Below are positions 33,892-42,314 of a DNA stretch of 64,000 bases, in pieces. A program made the translations under genes and the position numbers. Numbering within the stretch: the stretch's first letter is position 1; the number at the start of each line of letters is the position of its first letter. The stretch comes from Mariniflexile sp044335535. Lineage in GTDB: Bacteria > Bacteroidota > Bacteroidia > Flavobacteriales > Flavobacteriaceae. Where the stretch lies: the NCBI RefSeq assembly GCF_044335535.1, contig NZ_JBIQVZ010000001.1, positions 496,001-560,000 on the forward strand, written 5' to 3'. Below the pieces are notes generated by a model. That model saw nothing but the letters and a program-made list of their open reading frames with translations. It was not told the DNA's origin and did not search any database.

Positions 33892-34548
33892 ATGAAAAAT
33901 ATAATTCTAACGGTATGCACCGCAATATTGTTTAGCTGTCAAAACAACGCACAAGCAAACAAAAACCAAGAAGCTATTATTAATGCAACCCCAATAGAAG
34001 TTCCTTTAAAGAACGGAAAAGCCAAAGCTTATTTCGCTAGCGGTTGTTTTTGGTGTGTTGAAGCTATTTATGAAAGTGTAAAAGGTGTAGATGAAGTAAT
34101 CAGTGGTTATTCCGGTGGTCACACTAAAAATCCCACTTACGAGACTAACAATACCGGCAAAACTGGACATGCCGAAGCCGTTGAAGTTATCTATGACCCA
34201 AAAATTGTGAGTTTTGAAACCTTAGTTGATGTTTATTTTGGCTCACAAGACCCAACACAAGTAAACGGACAAGGCAACGACCGTGGCTCACAATACCGTT
34301 CTATTATTTTTTACCAAAACGAGAAGCAAAAACAAATCATTCTTAAAAAGAAAGACGCACTTGCTAAAAAATTAAATGCTACCATTGCTGCCGAAGTGTA
34401 TCCGTTCCAAAAATTTTGGGTAGCCGAAGCGTATCATCAAAACTACGAACGTCTTCACCCAAACAATAGCTATATTCAAAATGTTTCTATCCCAAGATTA
34501 AACAGATTCAAAGCTAAATTTCCCCAATTAATAAAAGATACACATTAA
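33892..34548 (+). CDS. msrA: Peptide-methionine (S)-S-oxide reductase MsrA, lipoprotein form
   Basis: Repairs oxidised methionine in proteins using thiol chemistry. At 218 residues it has a lipoprotein-type signal (TAILFSCQNN), so it probably works outside the cytoplasm. The catalytic core has YFASGCFWCVEAIYESVKG with the nucleophilic cysteine, EVISGYSGG, TGHAEAVEV, DPTQVNGQGNDRGSQYRS and AEAYHQNY. The tandem leader elements lie directly 5' of the start. Confidence 0.95.
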   Translation: MKNIILTVCTAILFSCQNNAQANKNQEAIINATPIEVPLKNGKAKAYFASGCFWCVEAIYESVKGVDEVISGYSGGHTKNPTYETNNTGKTGHAEAVEVIYDPKIVSFETLVDVYFGSQDPTQVNGQGNDRGSQYRSIIFYQNEKQKQIILKKKDALAKKLNATIAAEVYPFQKFWVAEAYHQNYERLHPNNSYIQNVSIPRLNRFKAKFPQLIKDTH

Positions 34549-34599
34549 GTTACTCCTGTTTAACTTACTTGTTTTTTATCTTTACTAAAAATCTTAATC

Positions 34600-35268
34600 A
34601 TGAAGAAATCAATAATCTTACTTATTATTTTGATTGCAAGTGTTTCTTGTAAACATAAACAGGAAACTAAAGTCACTGAAAAAGAAGTTTCAATAGCCGA
34701 AAAAATAGCTAAAGCCAATGGGTTTAAAAACTGGAAGAACGTAGCTCTAATAAATTTCACATTTAATGTTGATAAAGACACCACCCATTTTGAACGTTCA
34801 TGGTCTTGGACACCCAAAACTGGAGATGTGACCTTAATTTCCGGGAAAGACACTATTTCTTATAACAGAAAAACTGTCGATAGTATATCTTTAAAAGCAG
34901 ATAAAGGTTTTATTAATGATAAATTCTGGTTATTAGCACCTTTTCAATTAGTTTGGGATTCTGGCACTAGCATTTCCGAACCGATTACTGAAGAAGCTCC
35001 AATAAGTAAAACCCAACTAAACAAAATAACATTAACATATCCTAACGAAGGTGGCTACACCCCTGGGGATGCTTACGATTTTTATTTTGGTGATGATTTT
35101 ATAGTTAAAGAATGGACTTTTAGAAGAGGTAATGCTAAAGAACCAACCATGGTGACTTCTTGGGAAAATTATCAAGATTTTAATGGTGTAAAAATAGCTT
35201 TAGAACATAAAAAACCAGAAGAAAACTGGAAACTGTACTTTACGGATGTTAAAGTTAAAATGAATTAA
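34600..35268 (+). CDS. Lipoprotein of unknown function
   Basis: This 222-residue protein has a lipobox (SVSCKHK, cysteine near residue 17). The mature part is beta-rich with several tryptophans (NGFKNWKNV, FERSWSWTPKTGD, KFWLLAPFQLVWD, VKEWTFRRG, TSWENYQDFNG). The plan recalls LolA-like exported proteins of flavobacteria whose sheets are built from strands ending in W or Y, but I do not recognise a named family. It follows msrA by 51 bases and may be cotranscribed. Confidence 0.75.
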   Translation: MKKSIILLIILIASVSCKHKQETKVTEKEVSIAEKIAKANGFKNWKNVALINFTFNVDKDTTHFERSWSWTPKTGDVTLISGKDTISYNRKTVDSISLKADKGFINDKFWLLAPFQLVWDSGTSISEPITEEAPISKTQLNKITLTYPNEGGYTPGDAYDFYFGDDFIVKEWTFRRGNAKEPTMVTSWENYQDFNGVKIALEHKKPEENWKLYFTDVKVKMN

Positions 35269-35319
35269 TTTTTATTGTTTAAAAAATCCAAATTAATTTT
35301 CGAGGCGTATATATAATAA

Positions 35320-35369
35320 GAAGTGGTTTAAGCTTTTTCGCTTCAATTGGAAAAAGTTTAAACCACTTC
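35320..35369. other. Long hairpin
   Basis: GAAGTGGTTTAAGCTTTTTC pairs with the inverse GAAAAAGTTTAAACCACTTC (19 of 20 bases) across a ten-base loop. It lies between a lipoprotein gene and a separate terminator, with no T-run of its own. It may be an RNA 3' structure or a small palindromic repeat. Confidence 0.6.
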
Positions 35370-35410
35370 AATCAAAGAATATTCCGCGTTATGCGTCTAT
35401 ATATATCCAA

Positions 35411-35445
35411 AGAGCTTCCACTATTAAAGTTGAAGCTCTTTTTTT
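35411..35445 (+). terminator. Rho-independent terminator
   Basis: AGAGCTTC / GAAGCTCT stem with T7 tail. It ends transcription from the lipoprotein gene and reaches the stop codon of the convergent CDGSH gene. Confidence 0.8.
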
Positions 35446-35659
35446 ATCCAATAAAATTCTCTTTGGTATGTGTGCCATCACAAAAAGGTTTATTATTTGA
35501 AGCACCACATCTGCAAAATGCCGTTGTTTTGTTTTTAATTTCTTTACGACCATCTTTATGAGTTACATGAAGTGTTCCGTAAACCAAAAGTGGCCCATTT
35601 TCCAACACTTCAACCTTGGTTTCCAAAACCTCAGCACTTTTATCCGTTTTATTATTCAT
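35444..35659 (-). CDS. CDGSH iron-sulfur domain protein
   Basis: This 71-residue protein has the 2Fe-2S motif CRCGASNNKPFCDGTH, three cysteines and one histidine as ligands, fitting C-x-C-x2-(S/T)-x3-P-x-C-D-G-x-H. It is a single-domain soluble protein. It is the downstream partner of the small 4Fe-4S-type gene at 35745, a pairing seen in other bacteria, so the two may act together in redox or cluster transfer. A class-2 leader hairpin lies 25 bases upstream. Confidence 0.92.
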   Translation of the reverse strand: MNNKTDKSAEVLETKVEVLENGPLLVYGTLHVTHKDGRKEIKNKTTAFCRCGASNNKPFCDGTHTKENFIG

Positions 35660-35684
35660 AGGTAGATATTTATTGTTTTTTATA

Positions 35685-35759
35685 GGTCATATGTTATCTC
35701 TTTATTTTCATTGGTGTTCGATGATTATCAATTGGGTTTTCAAATCACGGCGATTTCAT
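35685..35759 (-). promoter_or_regulatory. Class-2 (T2) leader hairpin 5' of the CDGSH gene
   Basis: On the minus strand: ATGAAATCGCCGTGA ... GAGATAACATATGACC, then a 25-base A/T spacer to the ATG. Its first 15 bases are also the last five codons (MKSP-stop) of the upstream gene. Pairing of the arms is weaker than in other copies. Confidence 0.62.
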
Positions 35760-35963
35760 ATAAAAACTCAAAGCTCCCGAAGGGCAAGCTTTTACTTGCT
35801 TTATTAAAGCTTCCGTTTTAGCAGCATCAATTTTTATCCAAGGACGCTCTCTGGGCTGAAATACCTCTGGCAATCCTTTGGCACAAATAGCCGAATGGAT
35901 GCATTTGCTAGCATCCCAAACGATGGTTACTTCTCCGTTTGTATATTCTTTTATCTTGCTCAT
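35745..35963 (-). CDS. Small (4Fe-4S) mono-cluster protein, YjdI type
   Basis: This 72-residue ferredoxin-like protein has CIHSAICAKGLPEVF and KACPSGALSF, with three cysteines in a divergent 4Fe-4S motif as in the YjdI/Fer4_19 family. VTIVWDASKCIHS at the start is typical. The last four residues (MKSP) and stop come from the class-2 leader element of the next gene, so the original C-terminus may have been altered. Likely cotranscribed with the CDGSH gene. Confidence 0.88.
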   Translation of the reverse strand: MSKIKEYTNGEVTIVWDASKCIHSAICAKGLPEVFQPRERPWIKIDAAKTEALIKQVKACPSGALSFYMKSP

Positions 35964-35978
35964 CTGTAAATATTTTTT

Positions 35979-36134
35979 TTAGTACATGACAAAAATTGAA
36001 AAGTGTCACATTGAGCGCAGTCGAAATGCTATTAAAAACGATATTTCCAATGTCTTCGACTTTAGTTTATCTTGAGCGCAGTCGAAAGGCTCAGACTGAC
36101 ATCTCAATGTATTTTGATTTTTGTCATGTACTAA
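35979..36134. repeat. MITE-like repeat A, copy 2
   Basis: This element of 156 bp is bounded by TTAGTACATGACAAAAAT and its perfect inverse. The interior has two GAGCGCAGTCGAA motifs and a CATCTCAATG/CACATTGAG pair. It lies between the divergent ferredoxin-like gene and kynU. Confidence 0.85.
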
Positions 36135-36246
36135 AAACATTTTTCTTAAATATACAAAAAATGCTGCGGTAAATTAAGTGATATTGTTAACTTCATTCCT
36201 AACTTTAGAATTCTTATTTTTGTTAGAAACCAAAAACAAACCCAGC

Positions 36247-37518
36247 TTGTCAAACTATAAATTAGGACTCGATTTTGCTTTAGAACAAGATCAAAAAGAT
36301 GTATTATCGTCATATAGAAATCAATTTCATATACCAAAAGACAAAGATGGAAATGATTGTATTTACATGACAGGTAATTCACTCGGACTACAACCCAAAC
36401 AAACGAAAGCTTATGTTAATCAAGAACTTGAAGATTGGGCAAATTTGGGTGTGGAAGGCCATTTTAAAGCTAAAAACCCATGGTTGCACTACCACGAATC
36501 TTTAGGTGAACACATGGCAAAAATAGTTGGCGCAAAACCTATTGAAGTGGTAGTTATGAATACCTTAACGGCAAATCTTCATTTTATGATGGTGTCTTTT
36601 TACCAACCCACTAAAACACGTTATAAAATTTTAATTGAAGCCGATGCTTTCCCTTCGGATAAATATGCGGTAGAATCGCAATTACGCCATCATGGGTTTA
36701 ATGACAAAGAAGGATTGGTTCTTTGGAAAGCGCACCAAGGAGGTGAATTAGCCGATTACAACGATTTAGAAGCTATATTAGAAACACAAGGCAACGAGAT
36801 TGCACTTATTCTAATTGGCGCTGTAAACTATTACACAGGGCAGTATTTTGATTTAAAACGCATAACACAACTTGGTCACAAACACGGATGCATGGTGGGG
36901 TTTGACTGTGCTCATGGCGCAGGCAATGTAGCACTCAATTTACACGAATCGGGTGCCGATTTTGCAGCTTGGTGTACCTATAAATATTTAAACGCTGGCC
37001 CAGGAAGCATTGCCGGTTGTTTTGTGCATGAACGGCATGCACATAACAAAAACCTCAACCGGTTTACAGGTTGGTGGAGCCACAATAAAGAAACCCGTTT
37101 TAAAATGCGTGATGAGTTCTGCCAATTATCTGGTGCCGAAGGGTGGCAACTTAGTAATCCTCCAATTTTATCGATGGCAGCTATAAAAGCGTCTTTAGAA
37201 CTTTTCAATGAAGTTGGCATTGAAAAACTGACTCAAAAATCTAAAAAACTTACAGGCTATTTTGAGTTTTTATTAAAACAATTGGACGACGACACCATTC
37301 GAATTATTACACCAAATAACCCACAAGAACGTGGTTGCCAACTTTCAATAGCCGTAAAAAACGCCAATAAATCATTGCATAACAAATTAACCGAAGCAGG
37401 CATCATTTCCGATTGGCGCGAACCTAATGTGATTCGCTGTGCACCTGTTCCGTTGTACAATTCGTTTCAAGATGTGTATCATTTAATGGAACGTTTGAAG
37501 AAAATATTAAACAAATAA
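36247..37518 (+). CDS. kynU: Kynureninase
   Basis: PLP enzyme that cleaves 3-hydroxykynurenine to 3-hydroxyanthranilate and alanine. Motifs seen are YMTGNSLGLQPK, NPWLHYHES, MNTLTANLHF, EADAFPSDKYAVESQ, VGFDCAHGAGNV, the PLP lysine in WCTYKYLNAGPGS and GWWSHN. I place the start at TTG 36247 (SNYKLGLDFA), where homologues begin; an ATG at 36178 would add a hydrophobic tail-like stretch and contains a TATTTTTG -7 box at 36215-36222. It heads the kynurenine cluster, though repeat B separates it from kmo. Confidence 0.94.
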   Translation: MSNYKLGLDFALEQDQKDVLSSYRNQFHIPKDKDGNDCIYMTGNSLGLQPKQTKAYVNQELEDWANLGVEGHFKAKNPWLHYHESLGEHMAKIVGAKPIEVVVMNTLTANLHFMMVSFYQPTKTRYKILIEADAFPSDKYAVESQLRHHGFNDKEGLVLWKAHQGGELADYNDLEAILETQGNEIALILIGAVNYYTGQYFDLKRITQLGHKHGCMVGFDCAHGAGNVALNLHESGADFAAWCTYKYLNAGPGSIAGCFVHERHAHNKNLNRFTGWWSHNKETRFKMRDEFCQLSGAEGWQLSNPPILSMAAIKASLELFNEVGIEKLTQKSKKLTGYFEFLLKQLDDDTIRIITPNNPQERGCQLSIAVKNANKSLHNKLTEAGIISDWREPNVIRCAPVPLYNSFQDVYHLMERLKKILNK

Positions 37519-37520
37519 TA

Positions 37521-37731
37521 AGAGACTGTTTAAATTTTGTTTTTGAAATATTTTATAGACTATTTTTTTGTCATACAGGGCCGAGCGTATAAAAAAGGTC
37601 TGGGAGACCTTTTTAGCGAAGGAGCCAAGCTGCCGCGAGGGAGAGATACATAGCTATGGACCGAAAAATAGCTGAAGCATGGCGGAAAAAGACACATAAA
37701 AGAGCCAAAGGATAAAACTTAAACAGTCTCT
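37521..37731. repeat. MITE-like repeat B, copy 2
   Basis: This element of 211 bp has AGAGACTGTTTAAATTTTG and inverse AAAACTTAAACAGTCTCT ends, starting two bases after the kynU stop. Compared with copy 1 it has about 50 extra bases in the middle with a GGTCT-GGGAGACC hairpin. Confidence 0.88.
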
Positions 37732-37801
37732 AAAAGTCACCTTGTGTGTAGCCAATGGATAATGAATAAAATCTCAACTACACTCAACCAAATAAAACCC
37801 T

Positions 37802-39229
37802 ATGAATAAACAGAACAAAAAAGAGGATTTAGGAGAGACTCAACAAAACATACTCATAATTGGCGCAGGACTTTGTGGCTCACTCTTAGCCTTACGCTTA
37901 GGGCAACGTGGTTATAATGTGTCCGTTTACGAAAAACGTTCCGATTTACGCAAAGTAAATATGGATTCTGGGCGTTCTATAAATCTGGCATTTTCAAACA
38001 GAGGCAATAAAGCCATGAAATTGGTTGGTATAGAAGATAAGGTAAAAGCTCTTTGCATTCCCATGAATGGAAGAATGCTTCACGACATAGAAGGCAACAC
38101 CGTTTTTGCACCTTATAGTGGTCGCGAACACGAATACATCAACTCCATTTCACGAGGCCAACTTAACGCCTTATTATTAGACGAAGCCGAAAAGCACAAA
38201 AATGTTTCTATCTACTTCAACAAAAAATGCAAGTCAGTAGACTTCGAAAAAACCACGGCATTATTTCAAGACTACGAAACAAAAAATGAATTTATAGAAG
38301 ATGCCGATATTATTATAGCCACAGATGGTGCTGGTTCCATAATGCGACAAAGTTACTATTTAGGAAAAAAATTCCTATTCAGCTTTTCGCAAGATTATTT
38401 GTCTCACGGCTACAAAGAATTAAGCATTTTACCTGCTGAAAACGGCCGTTACAAAACCCACAAAAACGCATTGCACATTTGGGGAAGAGACGCTTTTATG
38501 CTTATTGCACTTCCTAATTTGGATGGCAGCTTTACAGTAACACTTTTTTTGAGCTACGATGAAGGTGCATACAACTTTAGCAATCTTACCTCCAAAGAAC
38601 GTATTTTAGAATTCTTTAGTAAATACTTTAAGGATGCTTTAGAATTGATGCCAAACTTGGTTGAAGATTTTTTAAAAAACCCTACTTCACCCCTCGGCAC
38701 AGTAAAATGTTCCCCTTGGCATTACAAAGGCAACACCCTTTTAATGGGAGATGCAGCCCATGCCATTGTACCGTTTTATGGACAAGGCATGAATGCTTCT
38801 TTTGAAGATGTCGTGGAATTCGACAAAGTTTTAGACACTCATAAAGGCGATTGGGAAACCGTTTTTAAAACCTACGAAGCCTCACGAAAAAAAGATACAG
38901 ATGCCATTGCCGATTTAGCCATCGATAATTTTCACGAAATGAAAACACATGTAAACCATGCTATTTTTAGAAAAAAACGTAACTTGGAAATGGCTTTGGA
39001 GAAGCATTTCCCAAATGAATACGCTTCAAAATATTCTCTAGTAACTTTTAATGAACACATAGGTTACAAAGAAGCCATGTTGCGTGGTCGGGCACAGGAC
39101 AAAGCCATTTTAAATATGCTAACCGATAATGAATTAGATGTAAATGGCGACTTAAAAATTATTTTGGAAAAAATAAAAAAAGCAACCGAAGCCATTCTTG
39201 AAGATGATAGAATTGCGGAATTGACATAA
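37802..39229 (+). CDS. kmo: Kynurenine 3-monooxygenase
   Basis: FAD-dependent aromatic hydroxylase making 3-hydroxykynurenine from kynurenine with NADPH and O2. This 475-residue protein has the FAD site NILIIGAGLCGSLLALRLGQ, YEKRSDLR, the family motif SGRSINLAFSNRG, DIIIATDGAGS and the second FAD site LMGDAAHAIVPFYGQGMNA. The C-terminal helix anchors the eukaryotic enzyme in membrane; here that region is hydrophilic, as in bacterial forms. Confidence 0.95.
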   Translation: MNKQNKKEDLGETQQNILIIGAGLCGSLLALRLGQRGYNVSVYEKRSDLRKVNMDSGRSINLAFSNRGNKAMKLVGIEDKVKALCIPMNGRMLHDIEGNTVFAPYSGREHEYINSISRGQLNALLLDEAEKHKNVSIYFNKKCKSVDFEKTTALFQDYETKNEFIEDADIIIATDGAGSIMRQSYYLGKKFLFSFSQDYLSHGYKELSILPAENGRYKTHKNALHIWGRDAFMLIALPNLDGSFTVTLFLSYDEGAYNFSNLTSKERILEFFSKYFKDALELMPNLVEDFLKNPTSPLGTVKCSPWHYKGNTLLMGDAAHAIVPFYGQGMNASFEDVVEFDKVLDTHKGDWETVFKTYEASRKKDTDAIADLAIDNFHEMKTHVNHAIFRKKRNLEMALEKHFPNEYASKYSLVTFNEHIGYKEAMLRGRAQDKAILNMLTDNELDVNGDLKIILEKIKKATEAILEDDRIAELT

Positions 39230-39240
39230 TATAATTTGGA

Positions 39241-39280
39241 CGTTACCCCGAAAAACGGGATCAGGCTTTCCGCTTTATCT
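39241..39280. repeat. Short intergenic hairpin repeat
   Basis: CCCCGAAAAACGGGATCAGG with small CCCG/CGGG stem, followed by CTTTCCGCTTTATC. I recall similar sequences as common intergenic repeats in flavobacteria; no second copy is seen here. Confidence 0.35.
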
Positions 39281-39387
39281 TTTACGAAAAAGCAAAAGGA
39301 TATCGCTGTAAATGTAAAGCATTCACGATTTCATTAATTTAAAATTATTAAACAAGGAGCAATCCTTAATGTATAAAAAAGAAAACC

Positions 39388-39789
39388 ATGAGTAAAAATG
39401 TAACACCACGGGGAGCGTACCCACATACAAAACGAGCAGGAGATTTTATTTTTGTATCTGGTACCAGTTCTCGCCAACCAGATAATTCTATTGCAGGTGT
39501 TGATATTATAGACAATATGGGAACAAAATACCTAAATATAGAAACCCAAACCCGCGAAGTGTTGCTAAATATCCAAAAAATTCTAGCTAACGAAGGTGCA
39601 ACTTTAAACGATGTGGTAGACGTGACCACTTTTTTAGTAAACATGAATGATTTTGTTGGGTATAATAAAGTATATGCCGATTTTTTTAACAAAGAAACAG
39701 GACCAACTAGGACAACAGTAGCAGTACACCAATTACCACATCCCGATTTGGTTGTTGAGATTAAGGTAACGGCTTATAAAAAATTGTAA
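39388..39789 (+). CDS. RidA-family protein, probable 2-aminomuconate deaminase
   Basis: This 133-residue protein of the RidA/YjgF/UK114 fold has GAYPHTKRAGDFIFVSGTSS, TREVLLNIQKILANEGATL, VDVTTFLVNMNDF and TRTTVAVHQLPHPDLVVEI. The context, between kmo and the semialdehyde dehydrogenase gene, and the motif SSRQPD near residue 30 point to 2-aminomuconate deaminase, which releases ammonia to give 4-oxalocrotonate. The deaminase call is from context; the fold is clear. Confidence 0.82.
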   Translation: MSKNVTPRGAYPHTKRAGDFIFVSGTSSRQPDNSIAGVDIIDNMGTKYLNIETQTREVLLNIQKILANEGATLNDVVDVTTFLVNMNDFVGYNKVYADFFNKETGPTRTTVAVHQLPHPDLVVEIKVTAYKKL

Positions 39790-39875
39790 TGAATGAAAAA
39801 GCTTCATAAACTTGATGATTATCCTTTTGATACCTAGAAAAATAATCACAAGAAAAGATACTCACAAAAAGGAAA

Positions 39876-41315
39876 ATGAAAATCCAAAACTACATAAACG
39901 GCAAATTCCACGATCCAATTGACAATAATTGGCTAGACAATTACAATCCTTCTAATGGACAAGTCTATGGACACATACCTAATTCATCAAGTGTTGATGT
40001 AGAAAATGCTTATATCGCAGCAAAATCCGCTTTTCCAAGTTGGTCACAAACCACTTTAGATGAACGTAGCAGAATCTTAATTAAAATTTCAGAATTACTA
40101 GAATCCAATTTACAACACTTTGCAGAAACTGAAAGTAAGGACAATGGCAAACCCATTAGTTTAGCAAAATCAGTTGACATACCGAGAGCCGCTAATAATT
40201 TTCGCTTTTTCGGAAATGCCATTACGCAATTTGCAAGTGAAAGCCACGAAAGTATTGGACATGATGCCATTAATTATACCTTACGTCAACCTATGGGGGT
40301 TGTAGGTTGTATTTCACCTTGGAACCTTCCCCTCTACTTATTTACCTGGAAAATTGCCCCAGCTATTGCTGCTGGAAATTGTGTCGTTGCCAAACCCAGT
40401 GAAATCACTCCTATGACAGCCTTTCTTTTAGGAAATATTTGCAATGAAGCTGGCTTACCCAAAGGTGTTTTGAACATTGTACACGGTTTAGGTTCTACTA
40501 CTGGGCAAGCTATTGTGGAGCACCCTAATATTAAAGCCATTTCTTTTACCGGTGGCACAAAAACGGGTATTCATATTGCCAAAATAGCGGCACCCTTGTT
40601 TAAAAAATTATCATTGGAACTCGGTGGAAAAAACCCAAACATTATTTTTTCAGATTGTGATTATGATGAGATGCTAAAAACAACGGTACTCGCATCGTTT
40701 TCAAATCAAGGACAAATTTGTTTGTGCGGAAGCCGCATTTTTGTAGAAGCTTCCATTTATAAAAAATTTAAAATAGATTTTATAGAAAAAGTAAAACAAC
40801 TTAAAGTTGGGCATCCATCAAACGAAACTACTGATGTTGGCGCTTTGGTTTCAAAACAACATTTAGAAAAAGTTTTAAGCTATATTGAAATAGCTAAAAA
40901 AGAAAACGGCATTGTTTTATGTGGCGGCAACAAAATAGTCATTAAAGATTATGAAAATGGTTATTATTTAGCGCCAACCGTTATAGAAATAAATACTAAC
41001 GATTGCAAAATAAACCAAGAAGAAGTTTTTGGACCCGTAGTAACCATGATGCCATTCAATACAGAAACCGAAGTTTTACAAATGGCAAATGCGGTAAAAT
41101 ATGGCCTCTCGGCAACCATTTGGACCACTAATTTAAAACGCACCATGAGATTAACGAACCAACTGCAAGCTGGTATTATTTGGGTAAATACTTGGATGCT
41201 TCGCGATTTACGCACGCCTTTTGGCGGTATGAAAGCATCTGGAGTGGGTCGCGAAGGCGGTTTTGAAGCATTACGCTTTTTTACTGAAGCTAAGAACATT
41301 TGCATAAAATATTGA
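39876..41315 (+). CDS. 2-aminomuconate 6-semialdehyde dehydrogenase (aldehyde dehydrogenase)
   Basis: This 479-residue NAD-dependent dehydrogenase has the fold signatures CISPWNLPLYLFTWKIAPA, KPSEITPMTA, ISFTGGTKTG, LSLELGGKNPN with the catalytic glutamate, and the nucleophile in FSNQGQICLCGSRI. Within the kynurenine cluster the natural substrate would be 2-aminomuconate semialdehyde produced by ACMSD. Closely related enzymes act on 2-hydroxymuconate semialdehyde, so the substrate rests on context. Confidence 0.88.
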   Translation: MKIQNYINGKFHDPIDNNWLDNYNPSNGQVYGHIPNSSSVDVENAYIAAKSAFPSWSQTTLDERSRILIKISELLESNLQHFAETESKDNGKPISLAKSVDIPRAANNFRFFGNAITQFASESHESIGHDAINYTLRQPMGVVGCISPWNLPLYLFTWKIAPAIAAGNCVVAKPSEITPMTAFLLGNICNEAGLPKGVLNIVHGLGSTTGQAIVEHPNIKAISFTGGTKTGIHIAKIAAPLFKKLSLELGGKNPNIIFSDCDYDEMLKTTVLASFSNQGQICLCGSRIFVEASIYKKFKIDFIEKVKQLKVGHPSNETTDVGALVSKQHLEKVLSYIEIAKKENGIVLCGGNKIVIKDYENGYYLAPTVIEINTNDCKINQEEVFGPVVTMMPFNTETEVLQMANAVKYGLSATIWTTNLKRTMRLTNQLQAGIIWVNTWMLRDLRTPFGGMKASGVGREGGFEALRFFTEAKNICIKY

Positions 41316-41369
41316 CAATCAAAATTTAAATATGAAATTCCCACTTCAAAAGGAATAAAATATAAAACT

Positions 41370-42152
41370 ATGAACCTAAACCTAAAAAACAAAAACGCCT
41401 TAGTTTGTGGAAGCACACAAGGCATTGGAAAAGCAACCGCCGTAGCATTGGCAAACGAAGGTGTAAACGTTACTTTAGTTGCTAGAAATAGAGATAAACT
41501 AAAACAAACTTTAGCCGAATTACCAAATAGCGAAAACCACAGTTTTATTGTAGCCGATTTTACCAACCCACGAGATGTTCAAGAGAAAACAATAAAGTTT
41601 ATCGATGAAAACCACGGGTTCCATATTCTTATAAACAACACTGGTGGTCCAAGAAGTGGCGATATTTTAAACGCTAGTTTAGATGAATTTGACAATGCAT
41701 TTATTATGCATTTAAAATGTAACCACGTTTTGGCGCAGGCCACCATTCCGTTTATGAAAGAGGAAGGCTTTGGAAGAATTATTAACGTTATTTCCACATC
41801 TGTTAAAGAGCCAATTCCAGGACTTGGAGTAAGCAATACCATTAGAGGTGCTGTTGGAAATTGGAGCAAAACCTTATCGATAGAAGTAGGTGCTTTTGGC
41901 ATTACCGTAAATAATGTACTGCCTGGTTTTACCGATACAGAACGCTTAGCCGAAATCATTAAAATCAAAGCAAATCATGAAGGCGCTACGGTTGAAGACA
42001 TGACCGAAATAATGAAAAGCTACAGTCCTGCAAAACGGTTTGCCCAACCCGAAGAAACCGCCAACGTTATTACATTTTTAGCAAGTGAAGCAGCTAGTTA
42101 TGTTAACGGAATTAACATTCCTGTTGATGGTGGAAGAACAAAAAGTTTGTAA
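41370..42152 (+). CDS. SDR-family protein without the usual catalytic Tyr-Lys
   Basis: This 260-residue Rossmann-fold protein has a cofactor motif CGSTQGIGKATAVALANEG and INNTGGPRSGD where NNAG is usual. The active-site motif YxxxK is replaced by SNTIR (in LGVSNTIRGAVGNW). C-terminal GRTKSL and VNGINIPVDGG are typical of the family. This matches the SDR subgroup described as like ketoacyl reductase but lacking the full tetrad. Its place in the kynurenine cluster suggests a role in muconate intermediates, but the reaction is unknown. Confidence 0.85.
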   Translation: MNLNLKNKNALVCGSTQGIGKATAVALANEGVNVTLVARNRDKLKQTLAELPNSENHSFIVADFTNPRDVQEKTIKFIDENHGFHILINNTGGPRSGDILNASLDEFDNAFIMHLKCNHVLAQATIPFMKEEGFGRIINVISTSVKEPIPGLGVSNTIRGAVGNWSKTLSIEVGAFGITVNNVLPGFTDTERLAEIIKIKANHEGATVEDMTEIMKSYSPAKRFAQPEETANVITFLASEAASYVNGINIPVDGGRTKSL

Positions 42153-42314
42153 CTTTATAACTAATAATTCTGCGTGGAAGGATGACTTATTGGTTTATTA
42201 TTTCTAAATTAATGAAATCATGAATGCTTTTCGTTTGAAGCAAGCTATCGTATAGCACATAAAATCCGACCCTCCCGATTGTTATCAGGAAAGACACGCC
42301 CAAAATATATAAAC

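Noticed and set aside
36178..36246. ATG 36178 as the kynU start
   Set aside because: It would add a hydrophobic stretch unlike kynureninases and lies upstream of a -7 box; TTG 36247 fits better, though unproven.
36146..36382. Minus-strand open frame over the kynU start
   Set aside because: Antisense to a clear kynureninase and overlapping a promoter region; no homology-like pattern.
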